The notes under the pieces: generated by a model
What the model was told of the DNA's origin: nothing
What the model saw: only the letters and a program-made list of their open reading frames with translations
Database searches by the model: none
Program-made: the position numbers and the translations under genes
In this document: positions 44,156 through 53,087 of the stretch, one piece after another
How the letters are laid out: each line of letters begins with the position of its first letter
Position numbering within the stretch: the first letter of the stretch is position 1
From: Novosphingobium sp.
Lineage (GTDB): Bacteria; Pseudomonadota; Alphaproteobacteria; Sphingomonadales; Sphingomonadaceae
DNA: 64,000 nt
NCBI GenBank assembly: GCA_017745295.1
Contig: JAGHZR010000001.1
Location: 62,001 to 126,000 of the forward strand
Direction of reading: 5' to 3'

Positions 44156-44950
44156 TCACTCCGTATCGAAGGAGTCGATCGGCTCCAAGACGCCGAATTT
44201 CTCGTTGTAGGGCGCGTGATTCAGTTTCGGCATCTTGATCGTCTGCGGCTCGACCTTGGTGTCGGGCAGGCGGTCCAGCAGATCGCGCACCAGCGTGAGC
44301 CGACCGATTCGCTGGTCGTTGAAGTCCACCACCGTCCACGGCGCGTGCTTCTTGTGCGTGGCCTTGAGCATGACCTCGCGCGCCTTGGTATAGTCCTCGT
44401 AGCGCTCGCGCGCGGCGACGTCGATCGGCGAGAGCTTCCAGCGCTTGAGCGGATCGTCGAGTCGCTCGTGGAGGCGCTCCTCTTGCTTCTCCTGGTCGCA
44501 GGCGAGCCAGTACTTGAACAGCAGGATACCGTCGTCGACGAGCATGCGCTCGAACACCGGGACTTGCTGGAGGAAGCGCTTCACTTCCGAGCCGGTCGCG
44601 AAGCCCATGACTTTCTCGACCCCGGCGCGGTTGTACCAGCTGCGGTCGAACAGCACGATCTCGCCGCGGGTCGGCAGGTGCTCGACATAGCGCTGGAAGT
44701 ACCACTGGCCCTGCTCGCGCTCGCTGGGCGCGGTGAGCGCGACGGTGCGGCATTGGCGGGGATTGAGCTGGCCGCCGACGGCCTTGATCGCCCCGCCCTT
44801 GCCCGCCGTGTCCCGTCCCTCGAACAGAACGACGATGCGGGCGCCGGTGGAGGCAGCCCAGCGGGCCATGCCCACCAGCTCCTCCTGCATCGGCTCCAGC
44901 AGTTTCTCGTAATCTTTACGGCCGAGCTTCTTGGTGTCGTTCTCGGCCAT
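44156..44950 (-). CDS. ppk2: Polyphosphate kinase 2
   Basis: 264 residues, the one-domain PPK2 length. It transfers phosphate between polyphosphate and nucleoside diphosphates (usually toward NTP). The P-loop-like VVLFEGRDTAGKGGAIK, the lid region FDRSWYNRAGVEKVMGF, and the KYWLACDQEKQEERLHERLDDP helix are the PPK2 class hallmarks. It follows uppP by 15 bases on the same strand, so the two phosphate-handling genes may share a transcript. Whether it uses ADP or GDP cannot be read here. Confidence 0.95.
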   Translation of the reverse strand: MAENDTKKLGRKDYEKLLEPMQEELVGMARWAASTGARIVVLFEGRDTAGKGGAIKAVGGQLNPRQCRTVALTAPSEREQGQWYFQRYVEHLPTRGEIVLFDRSWYNRAGVEKVMGFATGSEVKRFLQQVPVFERMLVDDGILLFKYWLACDQEKQEERLHERLDDPLKRWKLSPIDVAARERYEDYTKAREVMLKATHKKHAPWTVVDFNDQRIGRLTLVRDLLDRLPDTKVEPQTIKMPKLNHAPYNEKFGVLEPIDSFDTE

Positions 44951-44965
44951 GGTTCAAATCCCTGA

Positions 44966-45778
44966 TCAGACCCGCGAAAGCAGGAAGAGTGCAAGAGCGC
45001 CCGCGACGATACGATACCAGGCGAACGGTGCAAAGCCCGAGCGGCTGACGAAGGCCATGAAGGCCTTGATGACGACCAGCGCCACCACGAAGGAGACGGC
45101 AAAGCCGATCCCGATCTCGCCCCAGCCCACCGCGCCGGTGCCGGCCATCAGTTCCTGGTGATGCTTGAGCAGTTCCAGCGTCGTCGCGCCGATCATCGTC
45201 GGCACGGCCAGGAAGAAGCTGAACTCGGCCGCCGTGCGGCGCTCGATACCCATCGACAGCGCGCCCATGATCGTCGCGCCGGAACGGCTGACGCCCGGAA
45301 CCATCGCCAGGCACTGCGCAAAGCCGACGCCGATGCACTTGACGGCGGGCAGTTCGGAAACGCCGGTCAGCGGGCCGGGCTTGGCCACTTTCTCGATCCC
45401 GAGAATGGCGATGCCGCCGATGATCAGCGCCCAGGCGACCACGGCGGGTTCGCCCAGCAGGCCCTCGATGTAATTGTTGAACAGCAGGCCGAGCACGGCC
45501 GAGGGAATGAACGCCAGCAACACGTTGCGCACGAACCGGATCGAGTTGGGATTGAGCTTGAGCAGCCCCATGCCCACCGCCCAGAACGTGCGCCAGAACT
45601 GCACGATCACCGCCAGGATCGCGCCCAGCTGGATGACGATGTTGAAAGTGGCCCACTGGCTCGAATCGTACCCGAACAGCCGCGTGGCCAGAATCAGGTG
45701 GCCGGTCGAGGAGACGGGCAGGAATTCGGTGAGGCCCTCGACAATGCCGAGGAGGATCGCGGTAAGGGTCAAGCTCAT
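44966..45778 (-). CDS. uppP: Undecaprenyl-diphosphatase
   Basis: 270 residues, about eight transmembrane helices. It recycles the undecaprenyl carrier for cell-wall synthesis. The two conserved blocks are near the start (IVEGLTEFLPVSSTGHLIL, with the catalytic Glu and Ser/His) and in the middle (MVPGVSRSGATIMGAL). It is first in the uppP-ppk2 unit. Confidence 0.96.
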   Translation of the reverse strand: MSLTLTAILLGIVEGLTEFLPVSSTGHLILATRLFGYDSSQWATFNIVIQLGAILAVIVQFWRTFWAVGMGLLKLNPNSIRFVRNVLLAFIPSAVLGLLFNNYIEGLLGEPAVVAWALIIGGIAILGIEKVAKPGPLTGVSELPAVKCIGVGFAQCLAMVPGVSRSGATIMGALSMGIERRTAAEFSFFLAVPTMIGATTLELLKHHQELMAGTGAVGWGEIGIGFAVSFVVALVVIKAFMAFVSRSGFAPFAWYRIVAGALALFLLSRV

Positions 45779-45881
45779 GGGGTCGAGGTCATGCCGGACG
45801 CACCGGCCAAGTCAACCCGCCGAAAGGGTCTCTAGTCCCTATAGTCGTTCAGAAAATACGGTTGGCCGCGTTTTGAGGTTC

Positions 45882-45911
45882 GGGGCCCGGTCCATGTCGA
45901 ACCGGGCCCCG
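45882..45911. terminator. Strong hairpin downstream of the M13 gene
   Basis: GGGGCCCGGT and ACCGGGCCCC form a perfect 10-base stem with a 10-base loop, 17 bases after the M13 stop on the minus strand. The tail is not T-rich, so termination may be incomplete or Rho-aided. Confidence 0.6.
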
Positions 45912-45927
45912 TTTCCTTACAGTTTCC

Positions 45928-48075
45928 TTACCAGATCCGCACGCGCTGGGCGGGCGGCAGGTAGAGGGCGTCGCCCGGCTTCACGTCGAAGGCCTTGTAC
46001 CATTCGTCGAAGTTACGGACGATGCCGTTGATGCGGTAATGCGCGGGCGAGTGCGGGTCGGTGATGAGCTGCTGGCGCACCGATTCCTCGCGGTACTTGC
46101 TGCGCCAGACCTGCGCCCAGGCCATGAAGAAGCGCTGGTCGCCGGTCAGGCCGTCGATCACCGGGGCTTCCTTGCCGTTCAGCGAGAGCTTGTAGGCGCG
46201 GTAGGCGAGGCTGAGGCCGCCGAGGTCGCCGATGTTCTCGCCCATGGTCAGCTTGCCGTTGACGCAGGTCTTGCCGTCGTCGAACGGGCAGAAGCTGTTG
46301 TACTGGGCTTCCAGACGGTCCTGGAGCTTCTGGAAGTTGGCCTTGTCCGCCGCGCTCCACCAGTCGCGCAAGTTGCCGGTACCGTCCGACTTGGCGCCCT
46401 GGTCGTCGAAACCGTGGCCCATCTCGTGGCCGATCACCGCGCCGATGCCGCCGTAGTTGACGGCCGGGTCAGCCGAGACGTTGAAGAACGGCGGCTGGAG
46501 AATGGCAGCCGGGAACACGATCTCGTTGAACGGCGGGTTGTAGTAGGCGTTGACCGTCTCGGGCAGCATGAACCATTCGGTCTTGTCGACCGGCTGGCCG
46601 ATGCGCTTCATCTGGTCGTCGTTCTCCCACGAACCGGCGGCAATCGCGTTGCCGAGCGGATCGGTGGCCGAGAAGGTCAGGCCTTCGTAGGTCTTGTACT
46701 TCGCCGGGGCGCCGATCTTGGGATTGAAGGCGTCGAGCTTGGCCTGCGCTTCCTTGCGGGTTTCCGGACCCATCCAGGCCAGGTCCTTGAGGTTGACCGC
46801 CATGGCCTTGCGCAAGTTGGCGACGAGGTCGGTCATCGCCGCCTTGGCTTCGGGCGGATAGTACTTCTCGGCATAGATCTTGCCGACGAGTTCACCGGCC
46901 ATGCCCTCGACCGCGGCGACGCCGCGCTTCCAGCGGGCGCGCTGCTCGGGCTGGCCGCTCATGACTTTGCCGTAGAAGGCGAAATTGGCGTCGTCGATGT
47001 CGCTGGGCAGCACGGCCGCGTTGCTGCGCAGGAAGTGCGCCGCGAGCCAGGCCTGCCAAGTGGCGACCGGGACGTCGGAGACCAGCTTGGCCACGGCGGG
47101 AACGCCGCCGCCGAACAGGGTCTGGGCCTTGGCGGGATCGATGCGGGCAGCCTTCAGCTCTTCCGGCGTCGGCGGCATTTCGGTGGCAAGCACGTAGCCC
47201 GCCTTGCCCGCGCCCATCGTGTCCATGAAGGTGCGCATCAGGCCGGGGGCGCCGAGGCCTTCGAACTCGGCCAGGGTCAGCTTGTTGTAGGTGAGGTCCG
47301 GGTCGCGGCTGGCGGCGCGGTCCCAGTCGGCCTGGGCGATGCGGGTTTCCAGCGCCACCACCGACTTGGCGGCGGTCGCCGGATCGGCATAACCGGCCTT
47401 GCCGAGCAGGAAGGTCAGGTAGTCGGTGTACTTGGCGCGCAGGTCCTGCGAACGCGGGTCGTTCTTCAGGTAATAGTCGCGGTCGGGCAGGCCGAGGCCG
47501 CCGACGCCGACCTGGAAGGCGTTGATGTCGCTCTGCTTCTCATCCGGGCCGACATAGGCGCCGAGCGGCGAGGCGAAGCCGGGCGAGGCGAAGATCTTCA
47601 TCAGGTCGTCGGGCGTCTTGGCCGCGAAGATGCGCTCAAGGTAAGGCTGCGCCGGGGCCAGACCGGCCTTGTTGATAGCGTCGACATCCATGAAGGCCGC
47701 ATAGGCCGCCTCGACGCGGGCGGCATCGGTGCCTGCCGCGGGCTTCGAGGCGATCAGGTCATTCATGATGGCATGGACGCGCTGTTCCGAAAGGTCGCGC
47801 AGCGCGGTGAACGAGCCCCAGTTGGTGCGGTCTGCCGGAAGCACGACGGCGGCTTCCCACTTGCCGTTCACGAACTTGTCGAAGTCCACGCCGGGCTTGG
47901 CGGCCGTGTCCTGCCACTGGGTCTGGATGCCGGACTTGCCCCAGTCCATCTTCGCCGGATCGATCTGCATCGGATCCGAAGCGGCAGGAGCATCGGCGAG
48001 AGCCGGTACGGCGGAAAAGCTGAGAGCGGTAGCGAGCGCCGTCGAAGCGAGCACCCGGCCGAGAATGCGGGTCAT
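45928..48075 (-). CDS. M13 family zinc metallopeptidase (PepO/neprilysin-like)
   Basis: 715 residues. A signal peptide (about 1-27, ending ALADA) indicates export. The N-terminal lid domain runs to about residue 450. The zinc site is VIGHEMGHGFDDQG (HExxH), with the third ligand in GENIGDLGGL, and NAYYNP and ILQPPFF are conserved S1-pocket regions. The C-terminal FDVKPGDALYLPPAQRVRIW is the M13 end. It is probably periplasmic and cleaves small peptides. The promoter lies in the 128-base spacer to the ABC gene. Confidence 0.95.
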   Translation of the reverse strand: MTRILGRVLASTALATALSFSAVPALADAPAASDPMQIDPAKMDWGKSGIQTQWQDTAAKPGVDFDKFVNGKWEAAVVLPADRTNWGSFTALRDLSEQRVHAIMNDLIASKPAAGTDAARVEAAYAAFMDVDAINKAGLAPAQPYLERIFAAKTPDDLMKIFASPGFASPLGAYVGPDEKQSDINAFQVGVGGLGLPDRDYYLKNDPRSQDLRAKYTDYLTFLLGKAGYADPATAAKSVVALETRIAQADWDRAASRDPDLTYNKLTLAEFEGLGAPGLMRTFMDTMGAGKAGYVLATEMPPTPEELKAARIDPAKAQTLFGGGVPAVAKLVSDVPVATWQAWLAAHFLRSNAAVLPSDIDDANFAFYGKVMSGQPEQRARWKRGVAAVEGMAGELVGKIYAEKYYPPEAKAAMTDLVANLRKAMAVNLKDLAWMGPETRKEAQAKLDAFNPKIGAPAKYKTYEGLTFSATDPLGNAIAAGSWENDDQMKRIGQPVDKTEWFMLPETVNAYYNPPFNEIVFPAAILQPPFFNVSADPAVNYGGIGAVIGHEMGHGFDDQGAKSDGTGNLRDWWSAADKANFQKLQDRLEAQYNSFCPFDDGKTCVNGKLTMGENIGDLGGLSLAYRAYKLSLNGKEAPVIDGLTGDQRFFMAWAQVWRSKYREESVRQQLITDPHSPAHYRINGIVRNFDEWYKAFDVKPGDALYLPPAQRVRIW

Positions 48076-48203
48076 GGTCCCACCTTTCTGAATTGCATGA
48101 CACGAACGGTCCGGCGACGAACCGGAACGGCCCGTCGATAGCAGCGCAACATAATTGCCATATTCGGCAACGCCAGCCCTGAAATGTCGTTCGTCGTCGC
48201 GGA

Positions 48204-50069
48204 TCAGGCGTTCGTCGAACGAGCGAAGGCGGCGACAGCATCGGCATCGAACTGGAGCGAAGCCAGCCTTGCGTAAAGCCCGCCCGCCTGGCTCAAGCTT
48301 TCATGCGTGCCCTGCTCGACGATGCGCCCGCCGTCCATCACCACGATCCGATCCGCCTTGCGCACGGTGGCGAGGCGGTGTGCGATCACCAGCGTCGTGC
48401 GGTTTTCCATCAGGTGTTCCAGCGCGTCCTGGACCAGCCGCTCGCTCTCGGCGTCGAGCGCGCTGGTCGCCTCGTCGAGCAGCAGGATCGGCGCGTCACG
48501 CAGTAGGGCGCGGGCGATGGCGAGGCGCTGGCGCTGGCCGCCGGACAGGCGCGCGCCGTCCTCGCCTAGGAAAGTATCGAGACCCTGCGGCAATTCGCGC
48601 AGGAAACGCTCGGCATTGGCGGCGCGGGCCGCCTGCCAGATCGCCGCGTCGTCCGCCTCCTGGTTGCCGTAGCGCAAGTTGTCGCGCGCGGAAGCGGCGA
48701 AGAGCACGCCTTCCTGCGGCACGAGCGCGATGCGGCGGCGGATCTCGGAGGGATCGGCCGAGGTCAGCGGCACACCGTCGATCTTGATGGCGCCGCTCTG
48801 GGGGTCGTAGAATCGCTCGGCGAGCTGGAACAGCGTGGACTTGCCCGCGCCCGAAGGCCCGACGATCGCCACCGTCTCGCCCGGCTCGATCGAGAGGCTG
48901 AAATCTTGGAGCGCCGCCAGTTCGGGGCGAGAGGGATAGCGGAAGGTCACGCGCTCGAAAGCGAGCTTGCCGCGCCCCGGCGAAGGCAGGGTGAGCGGGC
49001 GCGCCGGAGCGGTGATCGTCGGGTGCTCGCTCAGCAGTTCGGCGAGGCGGCTGGCCGCACCGGCACCGCGCACCAGATCGCCATAGACTTCGGTGAGCGA
49101 GCCGAAAGCACCTGCGACGATACCCGCCGTCACCACGAAAGCCGCGATCGTGCCGCCGGTGATCGACCCTTCGGCCACGCCGATCGCGCCGCGCCACATG
49201 ATAACGGTGATCGAGGCGAAGATCAGGAACATGATCACCGCCGTCATCACCGCGCGCAGGGCGATGCGATGCCGGCCGGTCTCGAAGGTACGCTCCACCG
49301 CGCCGGAGAAGCGCTCCAGTTCTCGCCCTTCCTGATTGAACGCCTGGACCACGCGCAAGGCGCCGAAGACCTCGCTGGTGGTGGCGCCGATATCGGCCAC
49401 GCGGTCCTGGCTCTGGCGGGCGACGGCGCGCAAGCGGCGGCCGAAGGCGGCGATCGGCAGGATCACCACCGGAATCGCGACGACAAGCCCCAAAGTCAGC
49501 GTCGGCGCCAGGACGAAGAGATAGGCCACCCCGCCCACCGCCATGATCGCATTGCGCAGCGCGACGGAAACCGTGGTGCCCACCACCGTCTCGATGATGG
49601 CGGTGTCCGCCGTCATGCGCGAGGCGATTTCCTTGGGGCTGTTTTCCTCGAAGAAACTGGGCGAAAGCGTCAGCAGGTGGCGCTGCACGCGCAGGCGCAC
49701 GTCGGCCACGACGCGCTCGCCCAGCCACGACACGCTGTAGAAGCGGATCGCCGTCGCCACCGAAAGCACGGTGACGACGCCGAGCAGCATGGCGAACCAC
49801 CAGCGGATCGCCGAGGGATCGGCGCCCTGGGCAAAGCCCTGGTCGACGATCTGGCGGAAACCGTAGGGAATCGCGAGAGTCGAAGTCGCCGTGGTCAGCA
49901 GGGCCAGACCGGCGATGGCCATGCGGCCGGGATACTTGAACAGCTCGCGCCAGACCATGGCCAGCGCACCCAGGTTCCTGCGACGAGGATCCTGGGCTTC
50001 GGTGCCACTGTGGAAGCTAGTGGCGTTCTCGTTCTCAGGCAGCCCGTCCTGCCCCGCATTGGCATCCAT
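48204..50069 (-). CDS. MsbA-like ABC exporter (fused TMD-NBD)
   Basis: 621 residues from ATG 50069 with AGGATAAGG upstream; TTG 50099 is a weaker alternative. Six transmembrane helices (about 45-330) are fused to the ATPase. Walker A GPSGAGKST, Q-loop region VPQEGVLF, signature LSGGQRQRLAIARALL, and Walker B ILLLDEATSALD are complete, and the H-loop is in VIAHRLATV. As a half-size exporter it should act as a homodimer. It resembles lipid-A/drug exporters of the MsbA group, but the substrate is not determinable. Confidence 0.93.
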   Translation of the reverse strand: MDANAGQDGLPENENATSFHSGTEAQDPRRRNLGALAMVWRELFKYPGRMAIAGLALLTTATSTLAIPYGFRQIVDQGFAQGADPSAIRWWFAMLLGVVTVLSVATAIRFYSVSWLGERVVADVRLRVQRHLLTLSPSFFEENSPKEIASRMTADTAIIETVVGTTVSVALRNAIMAVGGVAYLFVLAPTLTLGLVVAIPVVILPIAAFGRRLRAVARQSQDRVADIGATTSEVFGALRVVQAFNQEGRELERFSGAVERTFETGRHRIALRAVMTAVIMFLIFASITVIMWRGAIGVAEGSITGGTIAAFVVTAGIVAGAFGSLTEVYGDLVRGAGAASRLAELLSEHPTITAPARPLTLPSPGRGKLAFERVTFRYPSRPELAALQDFSLSIEPGETVAIVGPSGAGKSTLFQLAERFYDPQSGAIKIDGVPLTSADPSEIRRRIALVPQEGVLFAASARDNLRYGNQEADDAAIWQAARAANAERFLRELPQGLDTFLGEDGARLSGGQRQRLAIARALLRDAPILLLDEATSALDAESERLVQDALEHLMENRTTLVIAHRLATVRKADRIVVMDGGRIVEQGTHESLSQAGGLYARLASLQFDADAVAAFARSTNA

Positions 50070-50267
50070 GGGCGCGGCCTTATCCTGTCCCTGCTCCAAG
50101 GAAAAGACATATGAAAAGCCCCTTTACGATCAAGGTCTTCGGCAAAAGACCGTGCTGACCGATTGATGCAATCGGGTTTACCGCATTGCGCCGGCAACGA
50201 TTCGGTCCCAAATGGCCTTTATACCTTGCAGGACGGCGCGGTCGCATTGCCGTTCGGGAGACGCATC

Positions 50268-51512
50268 TTGCTTTACAACGCCTATGAATTGCAGCGTACC
50301 ATGCTGAGCGGCGCCGCCGCCTGGGCTTCGGTGAGTTCCGAACTTCTCAGCAATCCCGCCCTTCCCATGGGCTATTTCGGCTTCGGCCCGGTCATGGCCT
50401 CGGCGCTCGACGTCTTCGCCCATGCCGCCGCGCCGCGCGGCAAGCCCGCCTTCGACATCGAGACAGTCACCACCGGCGGCAAGACTTACGACATCACCGA
50501 ATCGATCGTGCTGCGCCGCCCCTTCGGCGACCTGATCCGCTTCACCCACCCCGGCCTGCCCAAGGACGCCCCCAAGCTGCTGGTCGTGGCACCGATGAGC
50601 GGCCACTTCGCCACCCTGCTGCGCGGCACCGTCGCCCGCATGCTGGAAAGCTGCGAAGTCTACATCACCGACTGGGCCGACGCGAAGCTGGTGCCCTCGG
50701 ACGCCGGCCGCTTCGACCTCGACGACTATATCGACTACCTGATCGGCTTCCTGGAACACATCGGCCCCGGCGCGCACATGCTAGCCGTCTGCCAGCCTTC
50801 GGTCCCGGCTTTCGCGGCCGCGGCGATCATGGGCAAGCAGCGGCACCCCTGCCGCCCCGCCACGCTGACCATGATGGGCGGCCCGGTCGATACCCGCGAG
50901 GCACCCACGAGCGTCAACGACGTGGCGATGCAGCAGCCGCTCTCGTGGTTCGAGAACAACGTCATCGCCACCGTTCCGCTCACCTATCCGGGTGCCGGAC
51001 GCAAGGTCTATCCGGGCTTCCTCCAGCTCGCGGGCTTCATGGCGATGAACCTCGGCAACCACATGATGAGCCACTATGGCATGTTCAAGCACCTCGTCAC
51101 CGGCGACGGCGAAGGCGCCGCGGCCACCAAGGCTTTCTACGACGAATACCGCTCGGTCTGCGACATGACCGCCGACTATTATCTCCAGACCATCGAGCAG
51201 GTGTTCCAGAAGCACTCGCTGCCCAAGGGCGAGTTCGTCCATCGCGGCGAACGCATCGACCCTTCCGCGATTCTCGACACCGCCCTGCTCGCGGTCGAGG
51301 GTGAGCGGGACGACATTTCCGGCATCGGCCAGACCAAGGCCGCGCTCAAGCTCGCCACCCACCTGCCGGACGACCGGAAGAAGTACCTGCTCGCCGAGAA
51401 CGTCGGCCATTACGGTATCTTCAACGGCAGCAAGTGGCGCACCCGCATCGCCCCGGTGCTGGAAGACTGGATCCGCCAGCACGCCCGCAAGCCGCTGGAA
51501 GTCGCCGCCTGA
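50268..51512 (+). CDS. phaZ: Intracellular polyhydroxyalkanoate depolymerase
   Basis: 414 residues if begun at TTG 50268, where GGGAG lies seven bases upstream and the product starts MLYNAYELQRTML, as in known PhaZ proteins. The frame continues to 50163 but that part is not family-like. It has an alpha/beta hydrolase fold with the lipase-like box VCQPSVPA, where Cys (about 175) is the nucleophile, as in Ralstonia PhaZ. The conserved PLTYPGAGRKVYPGFLQLAGF block and the C-terminal HYGIFNGSKWR (catalytic His) are present. The enzyme mobilises stored polyhydroxybutyrate. PHA synthase genes are not in the window. Confidence 0.94.
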   Translation: MLYNAYELQRTMLSGAAAWASVSSELLSNPALPMGYFGFGPVMASALDVFAHAAAPRGKPAFDIETVTTGGKTYDITESIVLRRPFGDLIRFTHPGLPKDAPKLLVVAPMSGHFATLLRGTVARMLESCEVYITDWADAKLVPSDAGRFDLDDYIDYLIGFLEHIGPGAHMLAVCQPSVPAFAAAAIMGKQRHPCRPATLTMMGGPVDTREAPTSVNDVAMQQPLSWFENNVIATVPLTYPGAGRKVYPGFLQLAGFMAMNLGNHMMSHYGMFKHLVTGDGEGAAATKAFYDEYRSVCDMTADYYLQTIEQVFQKHSLPKGEFVHRGERIDPSAILDTALLAVEGERDDISGIGQTKAALKLATHLPDDRKKYLLAENVGHYGIFNGSKWRTRIAPVLEDWIRQHARKPLEVAA

Positions 51513-51521
51513 CGATTCCAT

Positions 51522-51556
51522 TTGCCCGGCGGAAGCGTGCCGCCTCCGCCGGGCCA
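51522..51556. terminator. Hairpin after phaZ
   Basis: TTGCCCGGCGGA and TCCGCCGGGCCAA form a 12-13 base near-perfect stem ten bases after the phaZ stop. No T-run follows, so its terminator role is uncertain. Confidence 0.55.
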
Positions 51557-51685
51557 AGCCTGCGAATCGCTGCCGCGCGACCGGGGTCGGCAAACCGGTT
51601 AACCTTTGCGGCGGCCCGCCTTGTTCCCGGGAACCGAGCCTCGATGAGGCTGGAAAGTCCTCTGCGTTTAGGTTAACTTACCGGT

Positions 51686-52396
51686 ATGGAACAGACGTTG
51701 GGTCGACGTGCTGTCCTCATGGGCGGACTGGCGGCGGGCGCAAGCCTGGTATTGCCGTCGCGCGTGCTGGCAGCAGAAAACACGGCAGGAACAGCGACGG
51801 GACAGATCGGTCCCGCCGGGTTGCCCTCTCTCGGCGCAGGCATGGGCACGCTGGATGCCGTACCGAGCGCGCTTACGCCCTATCAGCGCCGCATTCTCGA
51901 TGTCGCCTCGCGGCAGGTGCAGCGCGTCGGCACCCAGATCTGGCGCAGAGACCTCGTCGGCATCGCCGATTTCGCACAGCCCTCGTGGAAGCCGCGCCTA
52001 CACTTCGCCAATATTGAGGCGGGCACGGTGCGCTCGTTCCTGCTCGCCCACGGGCGCGGCTCGGACCCGGCGCACAGCGGCTGGCTGCAGAACTTTTCCA
52101 ACCTGCCCGGATCGGAAGCCACCTCGCGCGGGGCTTTCCTCACGTGCGAGTGGTACTCGGGCAAGTACGGCACCTCGATCCGGCTCAAGGGCCTGGACAA
52201 CGACAATTCGATGGCACTCGAACGCGCCATCGTGATGCACCCGGCGTGGTACGTCGATGCCGCGATGATCCAGAAGTGGGGCAAGCTCGGTCGCAGCGAA
52301 GGCTGCTTCGCGATGAGCAACACCGACTTCAACGAAGCGCTCTGGCACCTTTCGGGCGGACGCCTGCTGTTCGCCGACCGCATCGGGGAATACTGA
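51686..52396 (+). CDS. Exported L,D-transpeptidase-like protein
   Basis: 236 residues. The N-terminus is a twin-arginine-like signal (LGRRAVLMGGLAAGASLVLP) with cleavage expected near 30. The rest is the murein L,D-transpeptidase catalytic-like family (YkuD_2): VRSFLLAHGRGSDP, IVMHPAWYVD, and GRSEGCFAMSN, whose Cys is the probable nucleophile. Some family members are peptidoglycan-crosslinking enzymes, others unknown. The promoter region carries a TTAACC-type inverted repeat. It is a single gene. Confidence 0.85.
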   Translation: MEQTLGRRAVLMGGLAAGASLVLPSRVLAAENTAGTATGQIGPAGLPSLGAGMGTLDAVPSALTPYQRRILDVASRQVQRVGTQIWRRDLVGIADFAQPSWKPRLHFANIEAGTVRSFLLAHGRGSDPAHSGWLQNFSNLPGSEATSRGAFLTCEWYSGKYGTSIRLKGLDNDNSMALERAIVMHPAWYVDAAMIQKWGKLGRSEGCFAMSNTDFNEALWHLSGGRLLFADRIGEY

Positions 52397-52443
52397 ATCC
52401 CGTTCATCACGTCATGCAGCGATCCGCTGCAGCGCCGCGTTAG

Positions 52444-52463
52444 ACACCCTTTCTCCGGGGTGT
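52444..52463. promoter_or_regulatory. Candidate TetR operator
   Basis: ACACCC-N8-GGGTGT lies 13 bases before the TetR start; including flanks it reads roughly GTTAGACACCC against GGGTGTTAC. The symmetry and its location next to the gene fit TetR-type autoregulation. The regulator-site link is inferred. Confidence 0.5.
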
Positions 52464-52475
52464 TACGGATCGGCC

Positions 52476-53087
52476 ATGAACGGAAATCTTGCGGAATTCA
52501 GGAAGGACGCGCCTACCGACGCGCGGCAGGTGCGTTCCCGCAAGGTGCTGAACGCCGCCATGCTGTCCCTGCTTGAGGAAAAGACCTTCGACCAGATCAC
52601 CATTCGCGAGATCTCGGCGCGGGCGGGCACCGGCTATGCCACCTTCTTCCGCCACTATTCGACGAAGGAAGCGCTGCTGGGAGATGTCGCCTCGGAAGAG
52701 ATAGCCGGGCTGCTGGCCCTGACCATTCCCATCCTCCACGCTGCCAACAGCTACGAATCCACCTTGGCGCTGTGCACCTACGTCGGCGAGCATCGGACGC
52801 TATGGTCCGCCCTGCTGGCAGGCGGTGCCGCAGGAATCGTGCGGGAAGAGTTCATCCGGCAGGCGCGCGGCCTGATCGAGGACCTCGCCAATCCGGCCGA
52901 GTGGCTGCCCCGGGATCTTGGCGTGGTGCACGGCACCGGCGCCACGATCGACATTCTCGGCTGGTGGCTGGCCAAGGGACAAGACCAGAGCGCCGAGGAC
53001 ACCGCGCGCATCCTCCATCGCCTCGTCATTGCGCCGCTCGTGGGTGACGGCGCAGCCGTCCCCGATCCGGACCACCATCAAGGATGA
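52476..53087 (+). CDS. TetR family transcriptional regulator
   Basis: 203 residues. The N-terminal helix-turn-helix is clear (ITIREISARAGTGYATFFRHYSTKEALLGD). The C-terminal ligand domain is not family-specific. Its stop overlaps the xdhC-like start by ATGA. The operon downstream suggests that it senses an effector tied to a molybdoenzyme or its substrate, but this is inferred. Confidence 0.92.
   Translation: MNGNLAEFRKDAPTDARQVRSRKVLNAAMLSLLEEKTFDQITIREISARAGTGYATFFRHYSTKEALLGDVASEEIAGLLALTIPILHAANSYESTLALCTYVGEHRTLWSALLAGGAAGIVREEFIRQARGLIEDLANPAEWLPRDLGVVHGTGATIDILGWWLAKGQDQSAEDTARILHRLVIAPLVGDGAAVPDPDHHQG

Noticed and set aside
46039..48141. Long plus-strand open frame opposite the M13 peptidase
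   Set aside because: It is antisense to a clear M13 peptidase with zinc motifs; no family match can be read in the antisense product.
48974..49010. An in-frame palindromic repeat insertion in the ABC exporter linker
   Set aside because: The linker (ARPLTLPSPGRGK) is only loosely similar to the dispersed elements, and such Pro/Gly linkers are normal in this family.
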